This document shows positions 24,543 to 33,688 of a DNA stretch of 64,000 bases, in pieces. The DNA comes from Bacteroidota bacterium. GTDB taxonomy: Bacteria; Bacteroidota; Bacteroidia; NS11-12g; UBA955. Under the pieces are notes generated by a model. It made no database searches. It saw only the letters and a program-made list of their open reading frames with translations, and was not told the origin of the DNA. The DNA lies in the NCBI GenBank assembly GCA_023957335.1, contig JAMLHC010000006.1, forward strand, positions 62,001-126,000, written 5' to 3'. Both the position numbers and the translations under genes were made by a program. How positions within the stretch are numbered: position 1 is the stretch's first letter; each line of letters starts with the position of its first letter.

Positions 24543-25724
24543 CTACAAATAATACACCTCTACTAAGTCTCCCTTTTGTTTTGCCATCTCGTTTTCATAC
24601 ACCATAATCAACGCATTAGCCTCTCCAAATGCTTGCAGATCAAAAGAATCTTGACCTTTCAAAATTTCCACTTTATTATCTGACACCTTAGCCTTCAGAA
24701 AGGTTGTTAAATTTGTGTTTTTAGTCCAATCAAGCGCAAGCGGCAACAAACATGATGGAGCGAAAGCATCCACCCCCCCCATCATCATTTTTAAGCTTGG
24801 TTTGACGTATTGGTTAAAGCATGAAATCACGGCTGCCGGATTCCCTGGCAACGCAAAGATTAGGGTATTTCCCTTTTTCCCAACATACAAAGGCTTGCCT
24901 GGCTTTTGCTTTACTTTATATAGCAGTGTTTCAACTTTATTTGCAGACAAAGCATTATACGTAAAATCAAAGTCTCCCACCGAAATACCGCCTGTAAGAA
25001 TAAGCACGTCATACTCCTGTATAGCATTTCTTACAATCAAAGTTAATTCTTGGCTATCATCCTTGACTGTATTTGAGACATAGCAAGGTATTCCCATAGA
25101 TTGAAGAAAAGCAAACACAGCACCCTCATTAGAATTATAAACCTGACCCGACTTGAGAGGATTACCGGGTTGAACTAATTCATTCCCTGTTACAACAAGT
25201 CCTACTCTCGGTTTACGTACAACATTTATTTCAGTTATACCCACAGAACTCAACAATGCAATCACCCCTGCATTCACGAAAGTGCCAGATTTTACAATGA
25301 CTTGCCCCGCCTTACACTGCGTTCCTTGATAACGAATGTGACTGCCTTGTTGCAACAAGTTCAAATCCACAGAGATTGTCCCATTTTGCAATGAAACTAA
25401 CTCTTGTTGCACCACGGTATCTGCGCCTTTGGGAATAGGTGCTCCCGTAAAAATGCGCATTGCTTTCCCCGGTTGCAAAACATGAGTTGCTGTATCTCCT
25501 GCGGCAACCGAACGGGTAGATTCCAAATAATATTGACTATTATTTTCTACAAAACTGATTGCATATCCATCCATTGCTGAGTTATCAAAAGACGGAACAT
25601 TCATAGGAGAAATAATGTCTTCGGCAATATACTTCCCTAATGCCTTAGGGACAATTACCTTCTCGTTAGGCAATGTGCTTAAGTTACTTTTCAATATTTC
25701 TATTGCCTCTTTAACCTCTATCAT
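24543..25724 (-). CDS. moeA: Molybdopterin molybdenumtransferase MoeA
   Basis: 393 residues, full-length for MoeA. Visible are NVPSFDNSAMDGYAI near residue 38, IFTGAPIPKGADTVVQQE, TGNELVQPG, LTGGISVGDFDF and the C-terminal ALPGNPAAVISCF. It inserts molybdate into adenylylated molybdopterin. The coding strand contains a run of eight G within codons for MMGGVD, a possible slippage point, but the frame is intact here. It sits between moaA and the TSUP gene with junctions of one or two bases. Confidence 0.93.
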   Translation of the reverse strand: MIEVKEAIEILKSNLSTLPNEKVIVPKALGKYIAEDIISPMNVPSFDNSAMDGYAISFVENNSQYYLESTRSVAAGDTATHVLQPGKAMRIFTGAPIPKGADTVVQQELVSLQNGTISVDLNLLQQGSHIRYQGTQCKAGQVIVKSGTFVNAGVIALLSSVGITEINVVRKPRVGLVVTGNELVQPGNPLKSGQVYNSNEGAVFAFLQSMGIPCYVSNTVKDDSQELTLIVRNAIQEYDVLILTGGISVGDFDFTYNALSANKVETLLYKVKQKPGKPLYVGKKGNTLIFALPGNPAAVISCFNQYVKPSLKMMMGGVDAFAPSCLLPLALDWTKNTNLTTFLKAKVSDNKVEILKGQDSFDLQAFGEANALIMVYENEMAKQKGDLVEVYYL

Positions 25725-25725
25725 A

Positions 25726-26712
25726 TCAACCTCCTATTCCAACCATACTTCTGTTATCAATATTGTCAGCACAGGTTTTAAGATAACCTTCCTTGTCAAA
25801 CTGACCGCCCATCACAGCATGTTTACTTTGAACTGATTGTAAAATCAACTCCTTTATATCTTTATTATTTCGATAACCGGACAACAAGTCAATTTCTTCT
25901 TTTCCAAACAAGCAATTCTTTATTTTACCATCCGCTGTCAATCGGAGTCTGTTGCAATCACCGCAAAATGGATTACTCATAGTTGTGATTACACCAAAAG
26001 TTCCTTTTGCGCCTTTGACTTTGAAATCTTTGGATGTGCTGTGTTGCGGTATTTTCAATGGCTCGAAGTCATATTTGCCTTTTGCCAGCGCAATAATTTC
26101 TTCGAAGGTTATAACTTTATCTTTGTGCCAACCATTGTCCATAAAAGGCATATATTCTATGAAACGAATGTGCAGAGGATAGTTCTGCGTAAGCCTTATA
26201 AAATCAACAATCTCATCATCATTCATTCCTTTCATGGCAACTGTATTAACCTTGACATTAAAATTTCGTTCTAACAAAAGGAGGATATTCGTCCAAACTC
26301 TTTGATGAAAATCTCTTTTTGTTAAAGATAAAAATGTTGCTTGCTTGAGTGAATCAAGGCTGACATTTACCGAATTGATACCGGCATTCTCAATATCATC
26401 AACGAATTCATCTATTAACACTCCATTGGTAGAGAGTACAAGTTCAACAGGCAAACCTGATAAAAGACTTATTATCTTCCTAAACTCTTTTCTGACCAAT
26501 GGCTCTCCACCGGTAATTCTGATTTTTTTAATTCCAAGTCCGACAAAAACCTTTACAATGGCAAAAATTTCGTCAGCATTCAATCGAATTGAGTTGGCAT
26601 AAAATCCATTAGGCAAATCATAAGGCATACAGTATGCACAACGTAGATTGCATTTATCTGTAAGCGACAATCTTAGATAGTCATGTACTCTGCCGAATGA
26701 ATCAACCAACAT
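25726..26712 (-). CDS. moaA: GTP 3',8-cyclase MoaA
   Basis: 328 residues from the ATG at 26712; the further upstream reading starts with TTG and lies inside the control region. Radical SAM motif CNLRCAYC near residue 22 (SLTDKCNLRCAYC), RITGGEPLVRKE, and a C-terminal cluster motif FCGDCNRLRLTADG with a later Cys (KNCLFG). The usual C-terminal GG tail is seen as VGIGG. First gene of the cofactor operon, with an FNR-type box centred 42.5 bp upstream of its ATG. Its usual partner moaC is not in the window. Confidence 0.93.
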   Translation of the reverse strand: MLVDSFGRVHDYLRLSLTDKCNLRCAYCMPYDLPNGFYANSIRLNADEIFAIVKVFVGLGIKKIRITGGEPLVRKEFRKIISLLSGLPVELVLSTNGVLIDEFVDDIENAGINSVNVSLDSLKQATFLSLTKRDFHQRVWTNILLLLERNFNVKVNTVAMKGMNDDEIVDFIRLTQNYPLHIRFIEYMPFMDNGWHKDKVITFEEIIALAKGKYDFEPLKIPQHSTSKDFKVKGAKGTFGVITTMSNPFCGDCNRLRLTADGKIKNCLFGKEEIDLLSGYRNNKDIKELILQSVQSKHAVMGGQFDKEGYLKTCADNIDNRSMVGIGG

Positions 26713-26717
26713 ACAAA

Positions 26718-26725
26718 CAAAGAAA
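26718..26725 (-). promoter_or_regulatory. -7-like element TTTCTTTG for moaA
   Basis: On the minus strand this matches TAnnTTTG with one mismatch. It lies exactly 33 bp (centre to centre) from the FNR-type box at 26748-26761, as at bcrC. The implied start site falls at or next to the moaA ATG, so the transcript would be nearly leaderless. Confidence 0.4.
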
Positions 26726-26747
26726 GGATAAAGAAGATTATTCAAAT

Positions 26748-26761
26748 ATGATTTTTGTCAT
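26748..26761. promoter_or_regulatory. CRP/FNR-type operator upstream of moaA (ATGAT-TTTT-GTCAT)
   Basis: It has the TGA-N6-TCA core and is nearly identical to the bcrC box (ATGAC-TTTT-GTCAT). It lies between moaA and the divergent sulfatase gene. Spacing to the -7-like element points to moaA as the target. Confidence 0.6.
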
Positions 26762-26794
26762 AAATTGATAAAATAAAGCGTCATGCTTCTGTTA

Positions 26795-26802
26795 TACATT
26801 TG
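26795..26802 (+). promoter_or_regulatory. -7 element TACATTTG for the sulfatase gene
   Basis: An exact TAnnTTTG match 20 bp before the ATG at 26822. It lies downstream of an in-frame ATG at 26783, which argues that the later ATG is the true start. Confidence 0.6.
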
Positions 26803-26821
26803 CATTTCTCAAACTATCAGG

Positions 26822-28750
26822 ATGAACGCAAAAACTCCACGTCTTTCAATGCAGCATTTACGATTCATTTTTCTAGTGGGAGTGCTAACTTTTGTACTGT
26901 TTAACATAGCCCGCCTCTCATTAATTGGTTTGACGGGTGTTCTCGATTCAGATAGTATTAGAATTATTTTGTTTTCGATTATCAAAAACGGACTTCCTTT
27001 TGATTTTTTTGTTATTGCATTTTATAGTGCCATTCCTGTGTTGCTGTTTCTGATTTCGCTATGGACTGCAAAAGGAGGAATTCAAAAAACTCTATTTAAA
27101 GCTACGATTTGGTATTACATCTTCAGCTTGCCCGTTATCATCATTTTGACGATTGCGGACATTCCATATTTTTTATTTTTCAAGAATAAACTAACTGAGT
27201 CTGCATTTCAATGGATGGACAATCCGCGCATAGTGTCTGAAATGTTACTTGAGAACAACTTCCATTTGGCATTATTTGCAGTTGCATTAGCTATTTGTGC
27301 GTTTACAATTTGGTTGTTACACAGAAAAGGCTTCGGAGACATACGCAACTGTCAAAATTTCACTACTCACAAATCTCTAATACCCAAAGTATTTGTTAGT
27401 ATAGGGTTGATAACGCTTACTTTCCTGGGGATGCGCGGGCGTATTGACCATCCTCTAAAAGAAGGGGATGCTTTTTTTTCAGACAATGTCATTATTAATC
27501 AGCTTGCACTTAACCCTATTTTCACTTTGATTAAAAGCTATGAGGCAAAAGCTGATTTGATGGATGACCAAGAAGCCATTACGCTCACAAAAACATATTT
27601 GAACATTCAATCCGCTATCGATAGTATTTCTCCAATCACACGATATAAGAACTATCAAGCAACCGGCTTCACACCCAACGTAGTGCTGGTGATTATGGAA
27701 AGCATGAGTGCTGCTTATATGGAATTTGGAGGGGACACTTCGGGACTAACTCCCCACCTTAATAGTTTGAGCAAAGCCGGAATCATGCACAACAAAATGT
27801 ATAGTGCCGGAATTCACACTAATAATGGTGTTTTTTCTACCCTTTATGGTTTTCCTGCAATCAAGAGAACTCGCCCTATGGGCACTGTCCCACTGAGGAG
27901 ATATAGCGGAATCCCATTCATTTTAAAACAGAACGGCTATTCAACCTATTTTTTCACCACACATGACAAGAGTTTCGACAATCTGGGTTCATTCTTGCCT
28001 TTTAACTCATTTGACAAAATATACAGCCAAAACGACTATGATCGCAATGCACTTGTGGGACCGTTTGGAGTAGCAGATGACTACCTGTTTAAGTATGCAG
28101 TCAAAACCCTGACCGCTCAATCCTCTCCTTTTTTTACTACCATTTTAACCAGTTCTAACCACGACCCTTATATTATTCCAAAATCATTTCCACTCAAATA
28201 CCATGAAAAAAGTTTAGATGCTGTTCATTATGCAGATTGGTCAATAGGACAATTTATGAATGAATGCAGCCGGCAACCGTGGTATGCAAACACTATATTT
28301 ATGTTTATAGCCGATCACGGGCTGAATATAGGGACTCAGATTTCGGGTTTTGCACTCAACTATCATCACATTCCTTTCATTATTTATCAACCCGGCAAAA
28401 TAGAATCCAAGCAAGTAAATTCATACCTGCAACAATCCGATGTTTTTCCATATCTGATGTCGCTTTTAAAACTTTCCTACCTCAATAACACATTGGGTGC
28501 AGCACCCGATCAGGTGGAAAGAGATATGATTTATTTTTCGTCTGATGACAAACTAAGTGCGCTAAATGACGAATGGCTCTACATTTATTATTATTCAGGC
28601 AGTGAGTATTTATACAAAAGGTCAGAAGCTAACAGTAAAAATTATATCCGAGAACAGTCTGAAATTGCAACAAAGTTGAGAAAATATGCATTTTCACAAA
28701 CACAGACCGCTGATTGGCTATTCAGGATGAACAAAACTCATGTGGAATGA
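26822..28750 (+). CDS. LtaS/MdoB-type membrane-anchored sulfatase-family protein
   Basis: 642 residues from ATG 26822 (an ATG 13 codons earlier lies upstream of the promoter element). The N-terminal ~200 residues hold about five transmembrane segments. A periplasmic alkaline phosphatase/sulfatase-fold domain follows, with VVLVIMESMSAAYME and a candidate nucleophile Thr in GIHTNNGVFSTLYGFP, HDKSFDN, and FIADHGLN near the C-terminus. The family transfers phosphoglycerol or phosphoethanolamine groups to cell-surface glycans or lipids. No partner genes are adjacent, and the acceptor is unknown. Confidence 0.82.
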   Translation: MNAKTPRLSMQHLRFIFLVGVLTFVLFNIARLSLIGLTGVLDSDSIRIILFSIIKNGLPFDFFVIAFYSAIPVLLFLISLWTAKGGIQKTLFKATIWYYIFSLPVIIILTIADIPYFLFFKNKLTESAFQWMDNPRIVSEMLLENNFHLALFAVALAICAFTIWLLHRKGFGDIRNCQNFTTHKSLIPKVFVSIGLITLTFLGMRGRIDHPLKEGDAFFSDNVIINQLALNPIFTLIKSYEAKADLMDDQEAITLTKTYLNIQSAIDSISPITRYKNYQATGFTPNVVLVIMESMSAAYMEFGGDTSGLTPHLNSLSKAGIMHNKMYSAGIHTNNGVFSTLYGFPAIKRTRPMGTVPLRRYSGIPFILKQNGYSTYFFTTHDKSFDNLGSFLPFNSFDKIYSQNDYDRNALVGPFGVADDYLFKYAVKTLTAQSSPFFTTILTSSNHDPYIIPKSFPLKYHEKSLDAVHYADWSIGQFMNECSRQPWYANTIFMFIADHGLNIGTQISGFALNYHHIPFIIYQPGKIESKQVNSYLQQSDVFPYLMSLLKLSYLNNTLGAAPDQVERDMIYFSSDDKLSALNDEWLYIYYYSGSEYLYKRSEANSKNYIREQSEIATKLRKYAFSQTQTADWLFRMNKTHVE

Positions 28751-28799
28751 TAATGGCAGTTGCTCACTACGCACCAGCCGTTTATTATTCAAAGTGCTA

Positions 28800-29939
28800 C
28801 TACTTCTTCTCCCATTGAAATCTATGGGAAAAATTGAATTCTAATACTTCTGCTAACATAAAATTAATGGCTCTAATGTTAATGCCTACAGAATAGTTTT
28901 TATATACATCAAAACGAACTCCCAATCTTTGATACAACTGTTTAAAACTACCATAATCCTTATGATGTGCATACACTCCAACACCTCCGACCAAGGTTAG
29001 TTTGCTAATCATAAACTCAGGTTGGATTATGAGTCCGACTGTAATATTGTCAAAGGAATATCCGGCATAAGTCCCATCAGGATTTGCATTAAGCCCCCAC
29101 CAATAATTCAAATCAGTACCACCCCCTAAGCGGAAGGCATTTGTTAGTTGATTTAAATAAATTAAAGAAATCCCGGCAAATGCAAAATAGTTCGTATCTA
29201 ATTCATGTTTTACTAATTGATAATCACCATACCCAAGCATAATCAACAAGTTATGCGATTTTTTCAATTTGTTAGCCTTCGGCACAACTCTGTAGTCCGG
29301 TCTTGCAGCAAATCGATATTTTAATTCTAAATTGGGTGAGTATATATTAAAACCTCTGTTAGGTCTTTCAAAACCTCCATTTGAGAAATGTATAAAACTG
29401 CATCCGGCACCAAGATCAAAATGACGGTCAATATTATATATTAATTTAAACCCTACATCCAAATGTACCGTATGTCCACCGCCAATAACAATATTCTTAG
29501 GGTTGGAGATTGAATCATAGTATTTCCAATTGCCGGTCATACCAAACTGAAACTCTGAAAAGACTTCAATTTTTCGCCATCTCTTAATTGGCACACCTAA
29601 AATCCCATATAAAGAGAGCGGGTAACCTACTTCTTTTGAATTAAAAAAATCGCCAAGGGATAAACCAACTCCATAATAAGGGCTTCTATATTCTCTTTGC
29701 CAATGTGTGTATCCGGGGTTTTGCCATAAAGCTTTTACTGATAAGTATTGGTACTTATCAATAGGCTTTCCATTAAGGTTATCTCCCATAACAAAAGGAG
29801 ATGTAGGTATCACATTTCCAATTCCGTAAGCAGAAGATAAAGAAAAAAATTGTTGCTTTTTTATTGAAGTAGCATCTTGAGCAACACATGAAAAGAATAC
29901 AAACAAATTCACGATTGAAATACAAGCCTTTTTTATCAT
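28800..29939 (-). CDS. Outer-membrane lipid A deacylase-like protein (PagL/acyloxyacyl hydrolase family)
   Basis: 379 residues with an N-terminal signal peptide ending near FFSCVAQ. The rest alternates short aromatic-rich strands consistent with a beta barrel. The segment SFIHFSNGGFERPNRGFN carries the His-x-Ser pair of PagL-type esterases followed by LELKYRF. Family role: removal of a 3-O-linked acyl chain from lipid A at the outer membrane. It is much longer than Pseudomonas PagL (~170), as is usual in Bacteroidota. It sits between the sulfatase and the nitrate cluster, with its own short upstream region. Confidence 0.65.
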   Translation of the reverse strand: MIKKACISIVNLFVFFSCVAQDATSIKKQQFFSLSSAYGIGNVIPTSPFVMGDNLNGKPIDKYQYLSVKALWQNPGYTHWQREYRSPYYGVGLSLGDFFNSKEVGYPLSLYGILGVPIKRWRKIEVFSEFQFGMTGNWKYYDSISNPKNIVIGGGHTVHLDVGFKLIYNIDRHFDLGAGCSFIHFSNGGFERPNRGFNIYSPNLELKYRFAARPDYRVVPKANKLKKSHNLLIMLGYGDYQLVKHELDTNYFAFAGISLIYLNQLTNAFRLGGGTDLNYWWGLNANPDGTYAGYSFDNITVGLIIQPEFMISKLTLVGGVGVYAHHKDYGSFKQLYQRLGVRFDVYKNYSVGINIRAINFMLAEVLEFNFSHRFQWEKK

Positions 29940-29974
29940 GGGTTTTTCTGTTGCATCATACAGTTAACAACTAC

Positions 29975-31012
29975 CTAAATACTTAAACGTATAATTTTGA
30001 TTATATTACTTACAAAGCCATAAAATGTGGCTGCCCAAGCAATCAGTGCAATAAAAATAAAATATTTGGGAATGGGGAGCAAAAACTCGAGATTCATAGC
30101 TTTAGCCATTTCATAAGTACAAACGGTGTACATTCCCAGAGGGAATACCGCGCCCCAATACAAGGGGTCATAAGTCAAAGGAAATCGTTTATATACATGA
30201 CGCCAGAATGCCAAGATAAACAACATCGGAATCCACCATGTTCCGGTAGCCCAATAGAATATGGTAAACCCTTTCAGGAAAGCTAATGTTGACAATAGAA
30301 AAGGGGCATTGGGTGTATTGATAATCAACAGAGAACCGGCAAAAGTTGAAATTGCCATTGCTCCCATGTTTATCCAATAAGGCGGTGTCAAATCACTGGG
30401 TGAGAATTTGAAAAAAGCATATCGATAAAAAATAAGAGAAATCATCCAGATATAAAGCATTCCGCCCCATAACCACATAGAAAAAGCAAAAAAATTCAAT
30501 ACAAGTTTATAATCCGGATAGTGCATAGACAGTTTTGAACTTAATACAGCAAGACTTTGTGTTGAAACCACCGCCAATAACCATGCTCCGTTTATCCCTT
30601 CAGCAAAAGAAGGTTTCTCTTTTTTAATAGTCAGGTTGGTAAAGACAGTATAAGTAACAACAAGCCAAGCAATCAAAGCAATCACCCATAATACAGAAGC
30701 AAATTGATAATTCACTGACAATAATACAAATTGAGTTCCTAGCACTGACGTGGCAGCTACAAAAGTAAAAAAGCCCATTCCTTTCAGATGATCAAATAAA
30801 TCATTCATCACCTCTGCTTTATACCACACAATACGTAATAAAGCGACAATACATAAGGCACAATATAAAAAAATATTTAAACCAAAAAGTGTTAAGGCAA
30901 TCATTGAATAACCCAAAAAAAATGCAGCTGAAGACACAATACCGGTTGCCATTACCATAGCAAAATAAGAAGGAGATAGCGTCTTTATAGAGTCCAGCAA
31001 TAGTTTTTTCAT
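29975..31012 (-). CDS. TDT/SLAC1-family membrane channel or transporter
   Basis: 345 residues with about ten transmembrane helices, resembling TehA/SLAC1 (voltage-dependent anion channel family): SPSYFAMVMATGIVSSA at the N-terminus and FYWATGTWWIPMLF in helix 8. Its ATG overlaps the narK stop by four bases (ATGA), so it is the last gene of the nitrate operon. Members move small anions (chloride, nitrate, malate) or confer tellurite tolerance. Coupling to narK suggests nitrate or nitrite passage, which is inference only. Confidence 0.78.
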   Translation of the reverse strand: MKKLLLDSIKTLSPSYFAMVMATGIVSSAAFFLGYSMIALTLFGLNIFLYCALCIVALLRIVWYKAEVMNDLFDHLKGMGFFTFVAATSVLGTQFVLLSVNYQFASVLWVIALIAWLVVTYTVFTNLTIKKEKPSFAEGINGAWLLAVVSTQSLAVLSSKLSMHYPDYKLVLNFFAFSMWLWGGMLYIWMISLIFYRYAFFKFSPSDLTPPYWINMGAMAISTFAGSLLIINTPNAPFLLSTLAFLKGFTIFYWATGTWWIPMLFILAFWRHVYKRFPLTYDPLYWGAVFPLGMYTVCTYEMAKAMNLEFLLPIPKYFIFIALIAWAATFYGFVSNIIKIIRLSI

Positions 31013-32517
31013 TGTTTCATTGCTTCCTTTGGTACGGCAAAGTTATGCGAAACAACTACGTGTTTGATTGCAAGTCGCATTAAAACTATGCATATAAGTG
31101 CAATCACCAATAAAAACACCCAAGAAGAAGTCCATACTCCTGTCATTTTTAATAAATACCCAAAAATAATAGGGTCAACAAATCCGCCTAAGCCCCCAAG
31201 CACCCCAACAATTCCACCCACAGTTCCCACATCATTGGGATAATAGTTTGAAATATGTTTAAAAACGGCAGCTCCGCCAATTCCCATCATGATACCGATG
31301 ATGAATACAAGAGTTGTAAATATCCATTTATTAGCTTGAAAATATATCATGGTAACCCCTTTGGCAAGCAATTGTCCTTTGTTAATATGTTCTCCGGCTT
31401 TGACTTGAGGTTCATGCCAAACAAGAGTTGAAGGTAAGGGTAAAAAACCTTCCTTATCATGATGAATACCAAAGCGAATGGCAATGTGATCTTCCTTTGA
31501 GCGCAAAGGATAAGCCATTTTATCAACCTTGTTCAGTTCATCAACAATAACAATTTCAGAACCCGAAACCGAATCCACCAACCCTGCTTTTGCAGCCATA
31601 ATTCCTTGACCCGGTGTCTGAATTTCTACCCTTGGCGGAAAAAGAAAAATCAAACAGACAATACATACCCCAAACACCCAATACAAAACCACCCTTGCTC
31701 CTACTTTGTCAGACAAAACTCCTCCTACAATTCGTATCAAACCGGCAGGCAAGTTAAAAGCCGTTGTCATTAAGCCTGCAGCTACAATGGTCAAAGCATA
31801 TACATTAACAAAATAGGGAATTAACCACTGCGACAATGCCACAAAACTTCCAAAAACAAAGAAATAATACAACCCAAACCGCCAAACTCTTAGCTCTTTT
31901 AGTGGAGCAAAACGTTGAGCAAAAGTTTTGACAATTTCAGGTTTCTTATTGATAGTAAAAATGAAAAAAATCAAGGCAATCACAATTAACAAACCGGCAT
32001 AAAACTGAGGCAAAGTACGCCAAGCATCAAGGTTTGTATTGTTTTGTGTAAGCCGATTCAACAACCCCGGAGCAAACATAGTAGTAACAGCGGCTCCCAC
32101 GTTACCTGCACCAAAGATTCCCAATGCTGTACCTTGCTTCTCTTTTGGGTACCACAAGGATACATAAGCTACACCTACTGCAAAAGAGCTACCTGCAAGT
32201 CCAAAACAGAAACTAAGCAACAAGAACATCCCGTAGCTGTCGGCAAAAGATAATAAATACATTGGGACAGCACTCAAAATCAGGATTATTGTCATCATCC
32301 AGCGTCCGCCAAATTTATCCGTCAACATACCTACAGGCAACCTTAGAACGGAACCTACTAAAACGGGCACACCCAACAACCAGCCAATTTGCTCTGTACT
32401 CCATTTAAAAATACCATTGTTAGTAAGATACGTAACAAGTACGCCATTAATCATCCATGCTGCAAAACAAACTGTGAATGCAAGAAAATTCAGAAATAAA
32501 ATGCGATGTGGCTTCAT
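31009..32517 (-). CDS. narK: NarK-type nitrate/nitrite MFS transporter with a ~100-residue insertion
   Basis: 502 residues from ATG 32517 (a TTG two codons earlier was not chosen). Twelve predicted helices of the nitrate/nitrite porter family, with the NNP signature GIFGAGNVGAAVTTMFAP in helix 5, a second glycine-rich motif GGIVGVLGGLGGFVDP, and the substrate arginines in VLRLPVG and LIRIVGG. Residues ~297-398 form a hydrophilic insertion between two helices of the second half; it includes EPQVKAGEHINKGQLLAKG, which resembles half of a biotinyl/lipoyl-like barrel. It lies 86 bp downstream of the hemerythrin gene. Confidence 0.88.
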   Translation of the reverse strand: MKPHRILFLNFLAFTVCFAAWMINGVLVTYLTNNGIFKWSTEQIGWLLGVPVLVGSVLRLPVGMLTDKFGGRWMMTIILILSAVPMYLLSFADSYGMFLLLSFCFGLAGSSFAVGVAYVSLWYPKEKQGTALGIFGAGNVGAAVTTMFAPGLLNRLTQNNTNLDAWRTLPQFYAGLLIVIALIFFIFTINKKPEIVKTFAQRFAPLKELRVWRFGLYYFFVFGSFVALSQWLIPYFVNVYALTIVAAGLMTTAFNLPAGLIRIVGGVLSDKVGARVVLYWVFGVCIVCLIFLFPPRVEIQTPGQGIMAAKAGLVDSVSGSEIVIVDELNKVDKMAYPLRSKEDHIAIRFGIHHDKEGFLPLPSTLVWHEPQVKAGEHINKGQLLAKGVTMIYFQANKWIFTTLVFIIGIMMGIGGAAVFKHISNYYPNDVGTVGGIVGVLGGLGGFVDPIIFGYLLKMTGVWTSSWVFLLVIALICIVLMRLAIKHVVVSHNFAVPKEAMKQ

Positions 32518-32603
32518 AAGCAAGGGTTATTTATTTGTTATATGCAATTGAGAATTCATAATTTGATAAAATTATTTGCCCCTTGGCGCCATAAGCATTA
32601 CCC

Positions 32604-33296
32604 CTAAGCCATCTTACACATAGACTTTTCTATATTGTCCAATTCCGCTGATGTCAGATGCTTATTTGCCAATGGGAACAAAGTATAATCTTCGCGGTAA
32701 ATGTGTAATTTCAGCATTTCTACCAATTCGCGACCATTTTCATAAGCAGTATCAAAAACAAAGTTCCTTGAATCTATATCATTCAATCGAGTGGCAACAC
32801 CTAACAGATTAAAGGTCAACGCTCCGAGCTGAATAAACTTAATATGGTCATCTTCCATTACATCAATTGCAGTTTTGGGGTTGGCACCTATACTATGTTC
32901 GCCCACCTCTATTAATCTTTGATGCAAAAACGGGAATAAAGCTTTTTCCTCTTTTTGGTTGTGAGGCAAGAGTTTATCATCAAAGAAATTAAAAAATTCT
33001 TTAAAAGTGTCATTGATAAATGTGTCAAGTTTATAGCCATTCTTCTTGAATTGTACCAAGGCTTGTTCAAAACGAGTTATCTTTTCCAAAGCCATTTGAT
33101 GCTCATTCATCAAGATTTGAAGTGCCATTGCAAATTCTTTGAAATTAAGATTGTCAGACACCGGTAATTCGTATGCTGAAGGAGGCTCCATTGGTGTAAG
33201 TTCCTCTTGTCCCAACTCCTTTTCCACATTGCGTTTGAGCGGATCTAATTCGTTGAGTGCTTGTAAATCCAGTCCGTTAGTCTTATGTTGTGTCAT
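32604..33296 (-). CDS. Hemerythrin-domain protein
   Basis: 230 residues. The first ~50 are hydrophilic. Then comes a four-helix bundle with the expected iron ligands: NEHQMALEKI, LLPHNQKEEKALFPFLHQR, MEDDHIKFIQ and KLHIYREDYTLFPLANKH. Related proteins bind a di-iron centre and handle oxygen or nitric oxide. Located in the nitrate operon between narI and narK, it may scavenge NO made during nitrate respiration. This role is inferred from position. Confidence 0.85.
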   Translation of the reverse strand: MTQHKTNGLDLQALNELDPLKRNVEKELGQEELTPMEPPSAYELPVSDNLNFKEFAMALQILMNEHQMALEKITRFEQALVQFKKNGYKLDTFINDTFKEFFNFFDDKLLPHNQKEEKALFPFLHQRLIEVGEHSIGANPKTAIDVMEDDHIKFIQLGALTFNLLGVATRLNDIDSRNFVFDTAYENGRELVEMLKLHIYREDYTLFPLANKHLTSAELDNIEKSMCKMA

Positions 33297-33316
33297 CTTT
33301 TGTTAAATGATTTTTT

Positions 33317-33628
33317 TCAAGCGGTATATGTCAATGCAAAATATATCCCTATCAACACAATGAGGAAGAAGAGAAAGCTGACTATTGTTCGATTCTTATG
33401 CAAACACTTGGGAATAGCTCCAAACCAATCAGGTTCTTGTCCAAACCCTCTCATCACCTGCACTGATTGATTGATGACAAAAATTCCATAAACAATAAAA
33501 ATCAACCCTAATCCAATACCTATGTATATTAAAGTCGATTCCATTTTGCTGATTGCTTGAGAGGTTTGAGCAAACGCAATCCCTGTATTCACAAGCAAAC
33601 ATAGAATCAAAGCATAGAGGGCTTTCAT
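33317..33628 (-). CDS. Small membrane protein of unknown function in the nar operon
   Basis: 103 residues from ATG 33628, which places a clean signal peptide (MKALYALILCLL...GIAFAQ) at the N-terminus; another ATG at 33667 would add a hydrophilic leader. After the signal peptide there are two hydrophobic helices (residues ~33-53 and ~80-100) separated by a loop GFGQEPDWFGAIPKCLHKN. I do not recognise a family. It sits between narI and the hemerythrin gene with short gaps. It may be an accessory subunit of the nitrate respiratory complex or a partner of the hemerythrin. Confidence 0.6.
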   Translation of the reverse strand: MKALYALILCLLVNTGIAFAQTSQAISKMESTLIYIGIGLGLIFIVYGIFVINQSVQVMRGFGQEPDWFGAIPKCLHKNRTIVSFLFFLIVLIGIYFALTYTA

Positions 33629-33688
33629 TCTTGTTACTGCTTTTAATTCAAAGTTTAGTATTTTCATTTGGTTCAAAGTTTAGTGACA

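Noticed and set aside
24765-24785. Eight-G run in moeA as a frameshift or phase-variable pseudogene
   Set aside because: The frame reads through correctly into conserved MoeA sequence; only a possible slippage site.
26783-26821. Earlier ATG for the sulfatase gene
   Set aside because: An exact -7 promoter element lies downstream of this ATG (26795-26802), so the ATG at 26822 is preferred.
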